This document shows positions 26,254-36,814 of a stretch of DNA of 64,000 nt, piece by piece; position 1 is the stretch's first letter, and every line of letters begins with the position of its first letter. A program made the position numbers and the translations under genes. Under the pieces are notes generated by a model, which saw only the letters and a program-made list of their open reading frames with translations, was not told the origin of the DNA and searched no databases. The stretch comes from an uncultured Lewinella sp. (GTDB taxonomy: Bacteria; Bacteroidota; Bacteroidia; Chitinophagales; Saprospiraceae): contig CAJXPD010000007.1 in NCBI GenBank assembly GCA_913057785.1, positions 1 through 64,000 on the forward strand. The letters are read 5' to 3'.

Positions 26254-29200
26254 CTAGTTTCGTTGTCGGCGGTGTGTTCTGATTCGCTTAGGAGCTCTGC
26301 GAGTGGTGGTGGGACCAGCTGTTCGGAAGCCTCGTCCACCATGCCCCTTTCTCGTAGCCTCACCCAGTTTTCTGGCCGCAGGATTTTCAATATTTTTAAT
26401 TACCCTCTTTTCTTCTAAGTTATCATACTGATGATCGTGGGTTCCGTGGAGTCGATCATTCTTTCGAGGGTTATCAAGATAACCTTTGGCATGCCCCAAT
26501 TCATGGAGCAGCCCTAATGCTGGAGATTGCTTTCCACCTCCATCCGTTTGGAGCCCTGAACGTGGATGATAATACACTCGATGTTTGTGTGGTGAAAAGG
26601 CTAGGCCATCCAGATCCTTGGTCTTTACAATGTTGACTGTCTTTTTATGGCGACTCAAATCCTTGACTAACTTTCCTACCCCACCCTTCTTCAGGTAATT
26701 AAAGGATGCCACGACATCCTTGACGAAAGGATCATTACCTTTATACTTAGCTCCATATCGATATTCGATCTTCTTGCTATTCTGACGACCATATCTAATG
26801 ACAATCTTTTCTCCATCGGGATCATTATTAGTGATGGGATTATTCGCTACATAAGCATAAGGCGAAAGACCAGGGTAAGCTTCTGCCTGTGGGTCCACAT
26901 TTAACCAAAGTCCCATCTCTTCATCATAGTATCTGGCCCCGAAATAGTACATGCCTGTTTCTCGATCAAGTTCTTTGCCATTGAAAAGATAAGGTTGTAC
27001 CTCCTCTCCTACCTTTTCTTCGCTCAATAGACCTCCAAATGGCAAATAAGCATTGAATTGCTGTGCTTCCCCATTGTAATCTGAAATGTACGCGGTACTG
27101 CCCAAATGATCAGTATGGTAAAAGAACTGCGCTACCTCCTCATAAACACTTAGTCCTTCGTATCCATAGGGCGGCTCAATACTTTCATTGTTAGGAATAG
27201 ATCCGTTGATCCAGACTGGAGGGCCTGGAGGGCCTGTAGTATCTGGAGGGCCAATCGGCAAAGGCCAATCCTCAGGTACCGAGGAATAATTGGGCGTGGA
27301 GCCAGGGCTGGGAAGGGGTTGGCCGGTAAACTCTGGCTGAGCGTAGTATCCTGGTAAAGTCGGAGGGCCCGGCGCGATACCCAAAGAATCGTAATAATTT
27401 AGTAAGGTTTGTTGTAAGAGAAGCAAACGATTTTGGTAATCCAAGTTGCCTGCGGCTACTCCTTGACCACTAGGAAGCAAGTTGTTGTTAAACTTGCCCG
27501 TTCCGACCTTTGAGGCGATTCTTTGTCCATCTACGTAGTAATGCTTCGAATAGCTATTCTGCTTGGCCACGAAGTAGGGGCTTACATAGGCGGAATAGTT
27601 GCTATGGTGATTAATCATGCCCGCTGGTAAACCGTTTACAAACACACCTTGAACCCCGCCGTGACTCTTGATAGCGCGCTCTCCCCCTGCATCGTAGCTG
27701 TAAAAACTGATGTATCCGTTTTCGGAAATGGCGGAAAGTCTATCTTCCTCATCCCAGACAAATTGGGTACTTGCTTCCTCCTGCTTAATGTAGGTGGTAT
27801 TTCCATTGTCATCGTATAGGACGGTTGAGGCACCTATTTGAGAGGGGCCATAAGCTCTGCCGTCCTGGTATTCATAAGTCTGATCCAATTGTCGTTTTGC
27901 AAAATTGGGATCGCTATGATCGTGAGATTGTACCTTCTGGGTAATGTTGTACAAGTTATCATAGCTCATCGCTAGCTGGTAAGAGGCATTATCCGTTTGC
28001 CCTTGCCACTCCCCATTTGCATTGGCTACTCTATATAATTCGTCGTACTGATATTGATGTTTGACGGTTCCTCCAATCGATTGGCCAGCATTTCTTGATT
28101 CTAAGCTTAACAGATTATTCATGGGATCATACTGGTAGGCATTTTCCATCATGGATTTGCCGGAGCTGGCCTTAGCCGTCAGTCTTGATAATCTTCGCCG
28201 CTCAGGCTCGAAATCGTATTGGTTATCAGCACCGTTACCATAGGCGAGGTATATTCGATCACCAAATTTATCATAACCTGCCTGGTCAATGTAGCTATAT
28301 GTTCGGCCCAACTTCTCCCCTTTCAGGCTCTCCAAATGTCCTGACCGATTGTAAACGTAGTCTAATACTTCCCCATCCGGATACGTCATTTGTTGAATCC
28401 GCCCCCAGCTATCGTATTCATAGGTGGAAACAAAAGTCGAGATGATGGCGCTGTTGATAATCAAGGTTCGAATATCTTTCGTCACTAATCCATGTGGATC
28501 AAAGAAATATTCTTGCCCACCGCTAGCGTCTTCTCGCAGCCATACCCGACCTGCCCGATTGAAATCTGCCTCCGGCTCCCCGTAGTAGAATCGTACATTA
28601 TTTTGAATGTTTTCCGGATAGGTAATACTAACGAGCCGTTCCTTGTCATATTCATAATGAATAGCTGCCTCTTCAAACATCGCGCGAATATTGGCCGTGA
28701 CCTTGGTGAGCATGTTTCCTGCTAGGTCATAGGCATATGTCGTCAGACCTTGTGAAGGATGGTTGCTTGAAACGCGCCGTCCCAGTTCATCATAAGTGTA
28801 ACGGCACTCATAATCTAGATCATCCGTAACACCTTCTAATTCAGATAATGGATTGTAGGAAAAGTTGGTCCAAATTTCGCCCTCAGGGCCATAATCGGTG
28901 GTGGCTACCTGATTCCCGCGTATGTCCGTATAGCTTTCCTTAATCCTTCCTAAGGGATCCGTAGTGCGGGTGAGAAAGCGCGTTCGATTTTCATTATCAC
29001 TAGCTAGCTGGTATTCCGTATCCATCACCGAACCATCGGGTAGACCAGTTCTTAGCTCGCGATCCAAAATGTCATATTCTATTTCGGTAGGAGACACCCC
29101 ATCCACGTTCAAATTGACTCGAGTTTCGCTTCCAGGTCTTTCTGTAATTGGATAGTAGCGCGTATGAACCCGTCCAAAAGCATCATAAAACTCTTCGCCT

Positions 29201-32200
29201 GACACCACATACACCTCCTCTGGAGCCTGTCCTTTTCCTCTATGCAGCGCAATCAATCGCTTGTTCTGCACTTCTCTCGCTAAACCGTCTATAAAATGAT
29301 AATAAGGAATATCCAATCCGGTTTCTGGATCGTAATGTCGTGTTACTGCATAGGGCACTTCAGCATCGGGGGCATAGTCAAAAGCGATACTATACGCTTT
29401 GCCTTCTGCTATCTCATAGGGTCCTGTAAAGCTGAGCAATCGACCACGTTCATCGTAGGTATAGGTATTCTTGTTGCCGTTTATGTCTTCCGTTTCCAAT
29501 AGATGACCATAGTGATACTCATAGGTATTCGAGGAGGTATACCCATAGGCATCTTGGATATTGATCAAATAGGTATGAACCTCGTCATCATAGGTGTATT
29601 GATACCAAAGTCGCTCTCCTTTGTGATTCTCTGGCTTTGACATCATGATTCGATTGCCAAATTCATCATAGCTCATGTCAAACTGGGCTGTTTCTCCATT
29701 AGCTAAGTACTGTAGAATCTCAATTACATTGCCTCGGTCATCAACCTGTGTGCTGCGATGTCGCTTTAAACCCGCTTCTGTAAAGATTTTACTAGAAGAA
29801 GGTATTGTTAGGATGTACTTATCCTCTAGGATATGAAAAGTGGTTTCTGTAATCAACTGTTCTCCCTCAGCTCCATCTCCCAAATCCGTTTCTTTGATAA
29901 CATTCCCAAACAGATCATATTCATAATAGCGAGTACGCTGTAATTGTGGCAGGTCCTCCCCTTCGAAGTAAGCGGTGGCCGACTCTACCAAAGCGGGGAA
30001 AGCAGAACCTTGGTCAGACAGAGCGAGGACCGGAGGAAGTGAATTACCCGTATTAATATCCCGCAAATCGTATTGATGTCGTGTTTCGATAAATTTCCGA
30101 CCTTGACCATCTAGGAGCAACTCATTGGTGAGTAACCCTTTCTCGTAGTAGTTTTCATTAGCGTAAGAATAAATTGTAGTCCTGTAGATGGATTCTCCAT
30201 TCTCAGTATCAAGCTGATGTGCCGTAACCTTTCCAAATCCATAAAACTCCCTTTCGTTTCGATTGAAGACTCCATCCTCGTAAAGAAAAGTGCTCTTTAG
30301 ATAATCAGCACCATCACCGACGAAACCATCGAATACATTAACAGAATAGAGCGTCCATTTCGGACGTCCTTGCTTATGATCAGTAAGCGACAAACGATAA
30401 TCTATGTCGATTTTGGCGCCAAGGGGTCTTTTTATGCTTCTCAGGAGGTTGGTCTTACCTATGTTAGACAACTTCACCTTCAAGTCTCCATCCTGTTCGG
30501 ATCTCAAGAAGTCAGGATGACCATCACCATTGATATCTTCGAATTGACTCAACTGGCGACTTACACCACGCCCTACAGAAGTGGAGGGATTGAAACATAC
30601 TCGAATAAAGAAAATAGGAGCGCAGATCGTGAAAGCACCGTTGACAGATTCTCCGGTGGCTACGCCTTCGCTGATGTCATTAATACCTGGCCATTCTATG
30701 CCCGGAGCGAAGCCATTCCCGGTATTGAGATGCACCCGAATTGGCTCGCCTAGCTTAATGTAATCCACTAAACCATCCCCGTTCACATCTTCCAAATCTT
30801 CAGTCGCATAATTCTCAGTTCGAGATAAGCTAAAGCCCGCCGCGATACTACCGTTGGCAATATTCACTCCGGCCCCACCGCCGTAGTCAATACTTTTACC
30901 GGCACGTAGTCCATCGAACCCCCAGTTCTCCTTGGCAGCAAAACGGTAGCCCAGATTAAGTGCCACGGTACCATCCGGAAAAACCTTGTCTGTCAATCCA
31001 TCGCCATTGATATCCATCCAACTATGCACCGTCTCATCTTCGTCATTACCAAAGTTGCCACTGATGCCAATTGAACTGGCGGCCGCCTTGGAAGCAGATC
31101 GGGATCTTCTGCTTTGTCGTCCACTTCTGGCCTTAGCCTTCCGACCCTTGGAACGCCGACCCTTCGCTTCTGCTGAATTACTCACCCTGGAGTAAACAAA
31201 GGAGCCGCCCAAAGTAAACCCTTCGGCTTGACTCTTGGCTTCGTGCGAACCAAAGGAGTGAGCCACTGATCGCTCCTCTAAACCTCCAGTCGGAAGCGTA
31301 TATTGAATACTATTTGGCGTAACGATATCAGGATAGCGATCACCATTCATGTCCATCACATCCAGCTTATTCTTAAGCGTAGTCCAAGAAACACCTGCGG
31401 AACCGGACACCAAGCCTGCTCCCCCTCCAGCTGCTGTGCTATTCATTTTCACCTCCGACAATAAAGTTGGGGCGCTAAAGCCAGATCCTGCATTTGAAAT
31501 CGGCAAGGGCAGTAAGTTGTCCTCTCCCATCCTAGAGCTACTGACCTCGGAAGCTCGCACGTAAGTTAGGTTATCGTAGCCCAGCCATGCTCCGGATTTA
31601 GGATCGGCAATCATGGGGATGAAAGTGGATTTTGTAGGATCATAAAAATCCCCTTCGAGGTCATCTGGATTTTCATAGTCAATATCCTCGTCTACATCCA
31701 TCAAGGCGTCATCCAATTTCAGCGCAGACTCATCTATCGGGAGCACCCCTCTGAAGCCATTTCCATTATAGATAAACTGGCCCCACCCTCGGTACTGGGG
31801 GCCGAAGATCTGGGCATCCTTGGGTGGGCGGGCGAAAATTCCGCCGGACTGCGTATAGGTTTGTCCATTTAGCTGTATTCGTACCTGTGGATCTTGAGGA
31901 AGATCAGTAGAAAACAGTCCGATATTTACTGCCACATGGTATTCTAGGTAAATACTATCTCCGGGAAGCACATCGACTCTTAAACTATCATCGTCGACCA
32001 AAACATTGGCGAAGTATTGTGATTTACCCAACAGTGTATTTACTTTTTTAGCAGAAAGTGTAATTGCACTAAAGGAAGGATTGAAGCCTTCTGTAATAGC
32101 ACTAATCGTGGCCAAACCCGAATCTTGCGCTACCCACAATTCAGTACGCGCCACCACATTATTGAACATGGAATATTCCACCGAGGGACAGAAATCAAAG

Positions 32201-34671
32201 AGAGGTTGTCCAGCATCGTTAAAAACCGCTGATCCATCATCTGCACTCGTGAAATACACCCGTGGCACCCAAGTGATCCCTTTCCAATCCACATTGGTAT
32301 CGCTAATCAGTCTGAAGTAGAGCTCATCATCTTGCTTTACGTTTAGATCTTCGATCATCACCTCCTCATCAATAGCCTCATTCCAAGCAATTTCCCTTGT
32401 ATAAAGTCTAGTAGTTCCGGTTAGCGTATCCACCTTATCAATAGCTAAGACTACGTCATCAGAGGTAATTGGTTTAACGATTCTACCTTCTACCTTTATT
32501 TGCCCAGATAGCGTCATGCCAATGGATTGGCAGGAGGACAAAAGGAAATCCTCTGATGCTTTAAATCTTGAAATCAATTTATCGTTGGGGTCGATTTCTG
32601 CCGGAGGTAAATCGTCATAAACGATCTCTGGATCCCAATTGACCCGATCATAGGCTCCGTCAAAAATGGATTGAACTCTGAAGTAAACCTTATCCCCTTT
32701 CTCCACCTGTATCTGGTCCACTCCTGTTGGCTGATATACTGTGGCATCCTCAGCTGCGATATCGCGGGTCCAAAGAACCGCACCTCTGACTTGAATACTT
32801 GCCTTAACTCCATCTTTTACTGGATAATCAGCACCATCTGGAATCCAATTCACTGGTGCATTAATAGAAACTGTACCAGGGTAAGGCGCTTCCCACATTC
32901 TAACTACATCGTGCAAGGGGAATTCTTCTTGCAATTCCGCTAATTCTTCCGGCGTCGGTCCCGCCCCGGACTGATCAATGGTGCCATTGGCAAAGATAGC
33001 ACTGGGTGTATCTCCAGAACTGGTCGTAAATTCGGGATCCCCGTCACTGTTGATGTGATTGAAGAAAACGCGTCCTTTTACTGCCACGTCAACAAGTCCA
33101 TCTCCATTAAAGTCTGAGAAGTAGGTTTCGACATTGGTCTTCGAAGTCGTATTTTCGTAGCCCAGGAAAAATGGCCCGGGATGGGCTTCTGCCCCGAGTG
33201 TAGTGCTCTTGGTCTTGGAGCGGCTAAATTCTTTGATACCTCTGATGGCTCGCTTCTGTCCGAAACCCGTATTGGCTTCTGCCCTCCTCGATAGATTAGC
33301 TCTGTAATAGAGTGCTCCGTTTTCTTCGAATACCTTGTCCGGTAAACCGTCTCCATTGATATCAACAAATGCGATCAAGCCCGTGCCACTAGATTCGGCA
33401 TAGGAAAAACTGCCACCAGCCGTATTCGTCTTCGTCGCCAAGTTACCAATTGGCCCTACCGTTACGGCAGAGCCTACATCAAAGTTGCTGGATTTTGCAC
33501 CACCGAGGAGACTCGTTTCTCCATCAAAGCCTGGAACGGGATTGGCAATGTCTCCACGCACTTGGTCATTGGCTACTGTCCAATCCTGTGTACTGCCGTA
33601 GGGTTGAAAACTTCCGCCATCCGTGACATCATTGTAATACTCAAAAGTATGTGTGTAGAAGGGAGCAGCCAGCTGGTCATATTCTGTAATATCTTTCAAC
33701 AGCGTTTTAAAGAATTGCCCTTCTTCATATTGCAATTCATAGGACCGAATGAGGTCCCCTTTCAAAGTCACTCTGATTCGTCGCAACAGATCAGCAGCAA
33801 CCCGTTTGAAGCCATAACTGGCCGTAATCCTAATGTCCTTTCTTTTGGCTTCTCCCAAATCCCGGTCTCTTTCGAAACTCACTTCATACGGGCCTTTGTC
33901 ACTCCCATGTCCAGTGTATTGAATAGCATTCAGATAGATCTCTCGTCCCACCACGCTTCCTCCGCTCACCCCTATATCTTCAACTATATCGTAATCATAA
34001 GCAATGAAATTATCATTAGGGTCTCTTTCTTCCAACAACATCCACTCTACCACGTTGCCTCGATCATCCTTCAGAACTGCTGCTGCTACTTGTCCTTCGT
34101 TTACCCTTCCACCGTATGATCTGATATTTCCAAACTTATCTGTGACTTCCCACCAGTAGTTTCTGGGGCTTTCTCCATGCCGAATGATCCGCTTAAATTC
34201 TCCTTCCACTCTTGGAAAGAACTGTTTTTCCGCCGATCGATCTGCCTTGGCCAAACGGTGAGCCACCGGCGTCATCTGTTGTCCGTCAAGGAGGTAGGTC
34301 TCTGATTCTTGGTCTGCATCAAAACGTGGAACGCCCCAGCGGGTCTCCACACTGATACTTGGCGTGGATAAATTCCAGCCCATGCCCAGCCATGAATTAC
34401 CAGCATCACTATTGTATTGAATGCTCAATGCAGGAGCAACGCCTAATCGCCCGGGTGGTAGTTTGATTGGGAATCCCGTCGAGGCATTGCCTTGAAAGTT
34501 AGGAAGGGGGGCGGGAATAAGGCTTATACCCTCGGCAGGATTGGCTTTACTGAAGTCCTGAATTCTATTGTAGGTAAAATCCTGCGTAGCGGGTGCTTCA
34601 GGAATGTTAATTGAAGTCGGTAGAAGTGTAGAAAAAAGTAGAGAAGCAATAAGAATGAGCTTGCTGTTCAT
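26254..34671 (-). CDS. Giant SpvB/RHS-repeat protein with C-terminal HELGH metalloprotease domain (candidate polymorphic toxin)
   Basis: 2,805 residues from the ATG at 34671, which opens a signal peptide (MNSKLILIASLLFSTLLPTS). Order: SpvB-like domain from about residue 55 (TGFPIKLPPGRLGVAPALSI); FG-GAP/VCBS calcium-binding repeats such as DINGDGLPDKVF scattered to about 1500; RHS/YD repeats about 1550-2500; the conserved RHS core (DHLGSTAYISDYNG ... LFNGKELDRETGMYYFGARY) about 2520-2620; then a unique tail of about 185 residues. The tail holds LLHELGHAKG (HELGH at 2723-2727), a zincin motif, with a downstream EE...NPAARKLGE segment, as in M91/NleD-like effector proteases. SpvB plus RHS resembles the TcB-TcC cocoon of Tc toxins, which encloses the toxic tail. 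It is the last gene of a three-gene operon. A basic insertion lies near 1160-1197. No immunity gene was identified. Confidence 0.85.
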   Translation of the reverse strand: MNSKLILIASLLFSTLLPTSINIPEAPATQDFTYNRIQDFSKANPAEGISLIPAPLPNFQGNASTGFPIKLPPGRLGVAPALSIQYNSDAGNSWLGMGWNLSTPSISVETRWGVPRFDADQESETYLLDGQQMTPVAHRLAKADRSAEKQFFPRVEGEFKRIIRHGESPRNYWWEVTDKFGNIRSYGGRVNEGQVAAAVLKDDRGNVVEWMLLEERDPNDNFIAYDYDIVEDIGVSGGSVVGREIYLNAIQYTGHGSDKGPYEVSFERDRDLGEAKRKDIRITASYGFKRVAADLLRRIRVTLKGDLIRSYELQYEEGQFFKTLLKDITEYDQLAAPFYTHTFEYYNDVTDGGSFQPYGSTQDWTVANDQVRGDIANPVPGFDGETSLLGGAKSSNFDVGSAVTVGPIGNLATKTNTAGGSFSYAESSGTGLIAFVDINGDGLPDKVFEENGALYYRANLSRRAEANTGFGQKRAIRGIKEFSRSKTKSTTLGAEAHPGPFFLGYENTTSKTNVETYFSDFNGDGLVDVAVKGRVFFNHINSDGDPEFTTSSGDTPSAIFANGTIDQSGAGPTPEELAELQEEFPLHDVVRMWEAPYPGTVSINAPVNWIPDGADYPVKDGVKASIQVRGAVLWTRDIAAEDATVYQPTGVDQIQVEKGDKVYFRVQSIFDGAYDRVNWDPEIVYDDLPPAEIDPNDKLISRFKASEDFLLSSCQSIGMTLSGQIKVEGRIVKPITSDDVVLAIDKVDTLTGTTRLYTREIAWNEAIDEEVMIEDLNVKQDDELYFRLISDTNVDWKGITWVPRVYFTSADDGSAVFNDAGQPLFDFCPSVEYSMFNNVVARTELWVAQDSGLATISAITEGFNPSFSAITLSAKKVNTLLGKSQYFANVLVDDDSLRVDVLPGDSIYLEYHVAVNIGLFSTDLPQDPQVRIQLNGQTYTQSGGIFARPPKDAQIFGPQYRGWGQFIYNGNGFRGVLPIDESALKLDDALMDVDEDIDYENPDDLEGDFYDPTKSTFIPMIADPKSGAWLGYDNLTYVRASEVSSSRMGEDNLLPLPISNAGSGFSAPTLLSEVKMNSTAAGGGAGLVSGSAGVSWTTLKNKLDVMDMNGDRYPDIVTPNSIQYTLPTGGLEERSVAHSFGSHEAKSQAEGFTLGGSFVYSRVSNSAEAKGRRSKGRKAKARSGRQSRRSRSASKAAASSIGISGNFGNDEDETVHSWMDINGDGLTDKVFPDGTVALNLGYRFAAKENWGFDGLRAGKSIDYGGGAGVNIANGSIAAGFSLSRTENYATEDLEDVNGDGLVDYIKLGEPIRVHLNTGNGFAPGIEWPGINDISEGVATGESVNGAFTICAPIFFIRVCFNPSTSVGRGVSRQLSQFEDINGDGHPDFLRSEQDGDLKVKLSNIGKTNLLRSIKRPLGAKIDIDYRLSLTDHKQGRPKWTLYSVNVFDGFVGDGADYLKSTFLYEDGVFNRNEREFYGFGKVTAHQLDTENGESIYRTTIYSYANENYYEKGLLTNELLLDGQGRKFIETRHQYDLRDINTGNSLPPVLALSDQGSAFPALVESATAYFEGEDLPQLQRTRYYEYDLFGNVIKETDLGDGAEGEQLITETTFHILEDKYILTIPSSSKIFTEAGLKRHRSTQVDDRGNVIEILQYLANGETAQFDMSYDEFGNRIMMSKPENHKGERLWYQYTYDDEVHTYLINIQDAYGYTSSNTYEYHYGHLLETEDINGNKNTYTYDERGRLLSFTGPYEIAEGKAYSIAFDYAPDAEVPYAVTRHYDPETGLDIPYYHFIDGLAREVQNKRLIALHRGKGQAPEEVYVVSGEEFYDAFGRVHTRYYPITERPGSETRVNLNVDGVSPTEIEYDILDRELRTGLPDGSVMDTEYQLASDNENRTRFLTRTTDPLGRIKESYTDIRGNQVATTDYGPEGEIWTNFSYNPLSELEGVTDDLDYECRYTYDELGRRVSSNHPSQGLTTYAYDLAGNMLTKVTANIRAMFEEAAIHYEYDKERLVSITYPENIQNNVRFYYGEPEADFNRAGRVWLREDASGGQEYFFDPHGLVTKDIRTLIINSAIISTFVSTYEYDSWGRIQQMTYPDGEVLDYVYNRSGHLESLKGEKLGRTYSYIDQAGYDKFGDRIYLAYGNGADNQYDFEPERRRLSRLTAKASSGKSMMENAYQYDPMNNLLSLESRNAGQSIGGTVKHQYQYDELYRVANANGEWQGQTDNASYQLAMSYDNLYNITQKVQSHDHSDPNFAKRQLDQTYEYQDGRAYGPSQIGASTVLYDDNGNTTYIKQEEASTQFVWDEEDRLSAISENGYISFYSYDAGGERAIKSHGGVQGVFVNGLPAGMINHHSNYSAYVSPYFVAKQNSYSKHYYVDGQRIASKVGTGKFNNNLLPSGQGVAAGNLDYQNRLLLLQQTLLNYYDSLGIAPGPPTLPGYYAQPEFTGQPLPSPGSTPNYSSVPEDWPLPIGPPDTTGPPGPPVWINGSIPNNESIEPPYGYEGLSVYEEVAQFFYHTDHLGSTAYISDYNGEAQQFNAYLPFGGLLSEEKVGEEVQPYLFNGKELDRETGMYYFGARYYDEEMGLWLNVDPQAEAYPGLSPYAYVANNPITNNDPDGEKIVIRYGRQNSKKIEYRYGAKYKGNDPFVKDVVASFNYLKKGGVGKLVKDLSRHKKTVNIVKTKDLDGLAFSPHKHRVYYHPRSGLQTDGGGKQSPALGLLHELGHAKGYLDNPRKNDRLHGTHDHQYDNLEEKRVIKNIENPAARKLGEATRKGHGGRGFRTAGPTTTRRAPKRIRTHRRQRN

Positions 34672-34792
34672 GTCTTTTTCTTTTAATTCTCCGGTTAATC
34701 TAAGTTCATCAATGATGATAGTCTGCTGTACTGCCAACTCATCATTCGTCCCTCAGATTCCTCAGAGAAGGTTTCTTTTTGGGTTTATGAGG

Positions 34793-36781
34793 TTATTGGA
34801 CTACGATTGGGAGACTCACCTGCTCCTGCCCGTTTTTCACTATGAGCTGATACATCCCAGGTGAAGACAATCGATGCCTAAAAGTGTGAAAAGCGGCGGC
34901 GGCTCTTTTTTCCTTTGACACAAGCCGTCCTGTAGGATCCACTATGTTCAACTCTAAGTCTTGGGATGCTCGTAGAGAGATCCGCAGGTCAAATTCCTTG
35001 TTTAGACCAACCGGATTCGGAAACAACTGCCACTCTTGTATGAAAGATTCCGGGGGAGGTAGGACTTCAAACCGGTGCGTTCGGGCACAACCCTCTGACT
35101 CCACTTGAACCATGTATGCTCCGGGGATTGTAGCACTGATAGAAGAGGTATTTTCATGGGTTCCGTCCGGTCTAGTCCAAAGCACGGAAGTATTTGGCGT
35201 GAGATTATCTCCCAGTGATAACTTCAACGGTTTAGCTGGTGATAAGGTATACTGCGACAGCAATGCGATAGAGGGAGCATCAAGATGCTGGAGATTAACA
35301 GCTTTTCGAATGGAACGACCTTCCGCATCTGTGAGCTGCAAATTGAAATAGCCCATCCTATCTTCCATCCAACGTAATTCTCCCCCTGCCTCTACTTGCC
35401 AAGATTTATAGGCAATATTCTCTTCTCCTTTCCATTTGACTTGATAAGGTGCTACCCCACCATAAATCCGTAGAGCTAACTCGCCCTTTTCCTCCGACTG
35501 GCAGTGGGGTTGTTTGATGGCCATAACTGGAATCATGGGTTCTCCCAAGACAAAAGTGAACACATCTTTCCCGCTTTGATCTTCATCCCAATGGATATCC
35601 TCAAAGATAAATAAGTCTCCGTCCTTTTGCTTGGCTGGATAGTATTTGGTATCTACATAGGCAAAGTTTCCAGCACCACTAGCATCTACTGCCAACCAAA
35701 CCTCCTGCTCGGCTTGAATTAGTTTTTCCAAATTTCTGCTATGCAGTCGAACAGATGTAGGTACTGCTTCTCCAATTCCCTTAACATCCATCAACCATTT
35801 TCGCTCCAGCATCGGAGGTCTACTGGTCTCTTCATCTGCTATTTTAAACCGTAAACGCTCTCCATTGTCACTCCAAACTAATGATGCTCTAGCTGGCAAT
35901 TGCTCTTTGTTTTCTGCATTAGTAGCAGTCCAAGCTCCAACCGAAAGTTCAATGAGTTTATCGCTAGACATCTCAGTTCTTGATCGCCTTTGATGCAGAC
36001 CCGAGAGCGGATCATGCATAAGCCCGGTAATCCGGTACGGAAAAGATTGATTCTCCTTCAACGCCCAGATCTTTTCGCCGGATGCATTCAGGTAATCCGT
36101 GGAAGGTAGGCTTATGCCGTATTGAATGGCAAGCTGAGTATGCACTTTACTTAGTTCCTCCGCTGACAACACTCGATCAAAAACCAAAAGTTCAGCTAGG
36201 CTCCCCTGGAACGGACTAAGTGGCAGATTCTGCTCGTCTCCGACATGTCCAATATGCCATTGGCCATTGGTCTTCACTCCTTTGGATCTATCGTGCTGAA
36301 AATAGGTGTGCAGCATGGGATAAGTCCCATTTTTCGTAGGGTTATCGAAGTATCGGCCCCGACTGACATCTCCTAGTCGACTTGTGCTCAAGACAAGGTC
36401 GGTACTACCTGCACTCCTGATTCGCCAGATGACCTGCTCATGAAAAGTATCCTGAGCCTGGTAAAGACTAATGATTGTAGATCGATTAAGTGCTGCAGCA
36501 TCGATCGGTAGGTTTAAAGGCACACGACCATTATCCAACTTGAGAGCTGGATTACCGTTGATATAAGTTATTTCTTCTTCAGCAACTACAATTGTTGTTT
36601 CTGATTTGCTGACCTTATCTTTCCATTGCCATTGTTCAGTTGATGATGTAGAGATTGAATACCAATGTTTCAATCCTAATACCCCACCTGGTAGCTTAGG
36701 TACCTCTGCTGATTGACTTTGTACCTGTAGACAGGAAAATAGAATTATACCTGATAGAACAAGATTTAAGTTAGACTTCAT
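34793..36781 (-). CDS. LamG-like, T9SS-sorted surface protein
   Basis: 662 residues with a signal peptide (MKSNLNLVLSGIILFSCLQ). Residues about 30-235 look like a concanavalin/LamG jellyroll (GSLAELLVFDRVLSAEELSKV is the usual closing strand). The C-terminus is a type A T9SS sorting domain: FPNPVGLNKEFDLRI, then LNIVDPTGRLV and a final strand, so it should be exported by the type IX system and placed at the surface. It lies 121 bp upstream of the RHS gene and 33 bp downstream of the barrel gene; I infer one operon in which it helps display or release the RHS protein. Confidence 0.75.
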   Translation of the reverse strand: MKSNLNLVLSGIILFSCLQVQSQSAEVPKLPGGVLGLKHWYSISTSSTEQWQWKDKVSKSETTIVVAEEEITYINGNPALKLDNGRVPLNLPIDAAALNRSTIISLYQAQDTFHEQVIWRIRSAGSTDLVLSTSRLGDVSRGRYFDNPTKNGTYPMLHTYFQHDRSKGVKTNGQWHIGHVGDEQNLPLSPFQGSLAELLVFDRVLSAEELSKVHTQLAIQYGISLPSTDYLNASGEKIWALKENQSFPYRITGLMHDPLSGLHQRRSRTEMSSDKLIELSVGAWTATNAENKEQLPARASLVWSDNGERLRFKIADEETSRPPMLERKWLMDVKGIGEAVPTSVRLHSRNLEKLIQAEQEVWLAVDASGAGNFAYVDTKYYPAKQKDGDLFIFEDIHWDEDQSGKDVFTFVLGEPMIPVMAIKQPHCQSEEKGELALRIYGGVAPYQVKWKGEENIAYKSWQVEAGGELRWMEDRMGYFNLQLTDAEGRSIRKAVNLQHLDAPSIALLSQYTLSPAKPLKLSLGDNLTPNTSVLWTRPDGTHENTSSISATIPGAYMVQVESEGCARTHRFEVLPPPESFIQEWQLFPNPVGLNKEFDLRISLRASQDLELNIVDPTGRLVSKEKRAAAAFHTFRHRLSSPGMYQLIVKNGQEQVSLPIVVQ

Positions 36782-36814
36782 AGTATCGGCTTTTACTGTA
36801 AGTGAAAAGATGGG

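Noticed and set aside
30370..30753. 127-codon frame opposite the RHS gene
   Set aside because: Antisense overlap with FG-GAP repeats and no independent support.
30500..33400. Similar DNA segments repeated through the RHS gene, at first sight a repeat array
   Set aside because: They encode recurring D-x-NGDG-x-xD calcium-binding repeats; the repetition is at the protein level, and spacing is too irregular for a CRISPR or tandem array.
33562..34119. 185-codon frame on the plus strand opposite the RHS gene
   Set aside because: It lies wholly antisense to well-supported SpvB-domain coding sequence, has no signal, motif or promoter, and its composition reflects the opposite strand.
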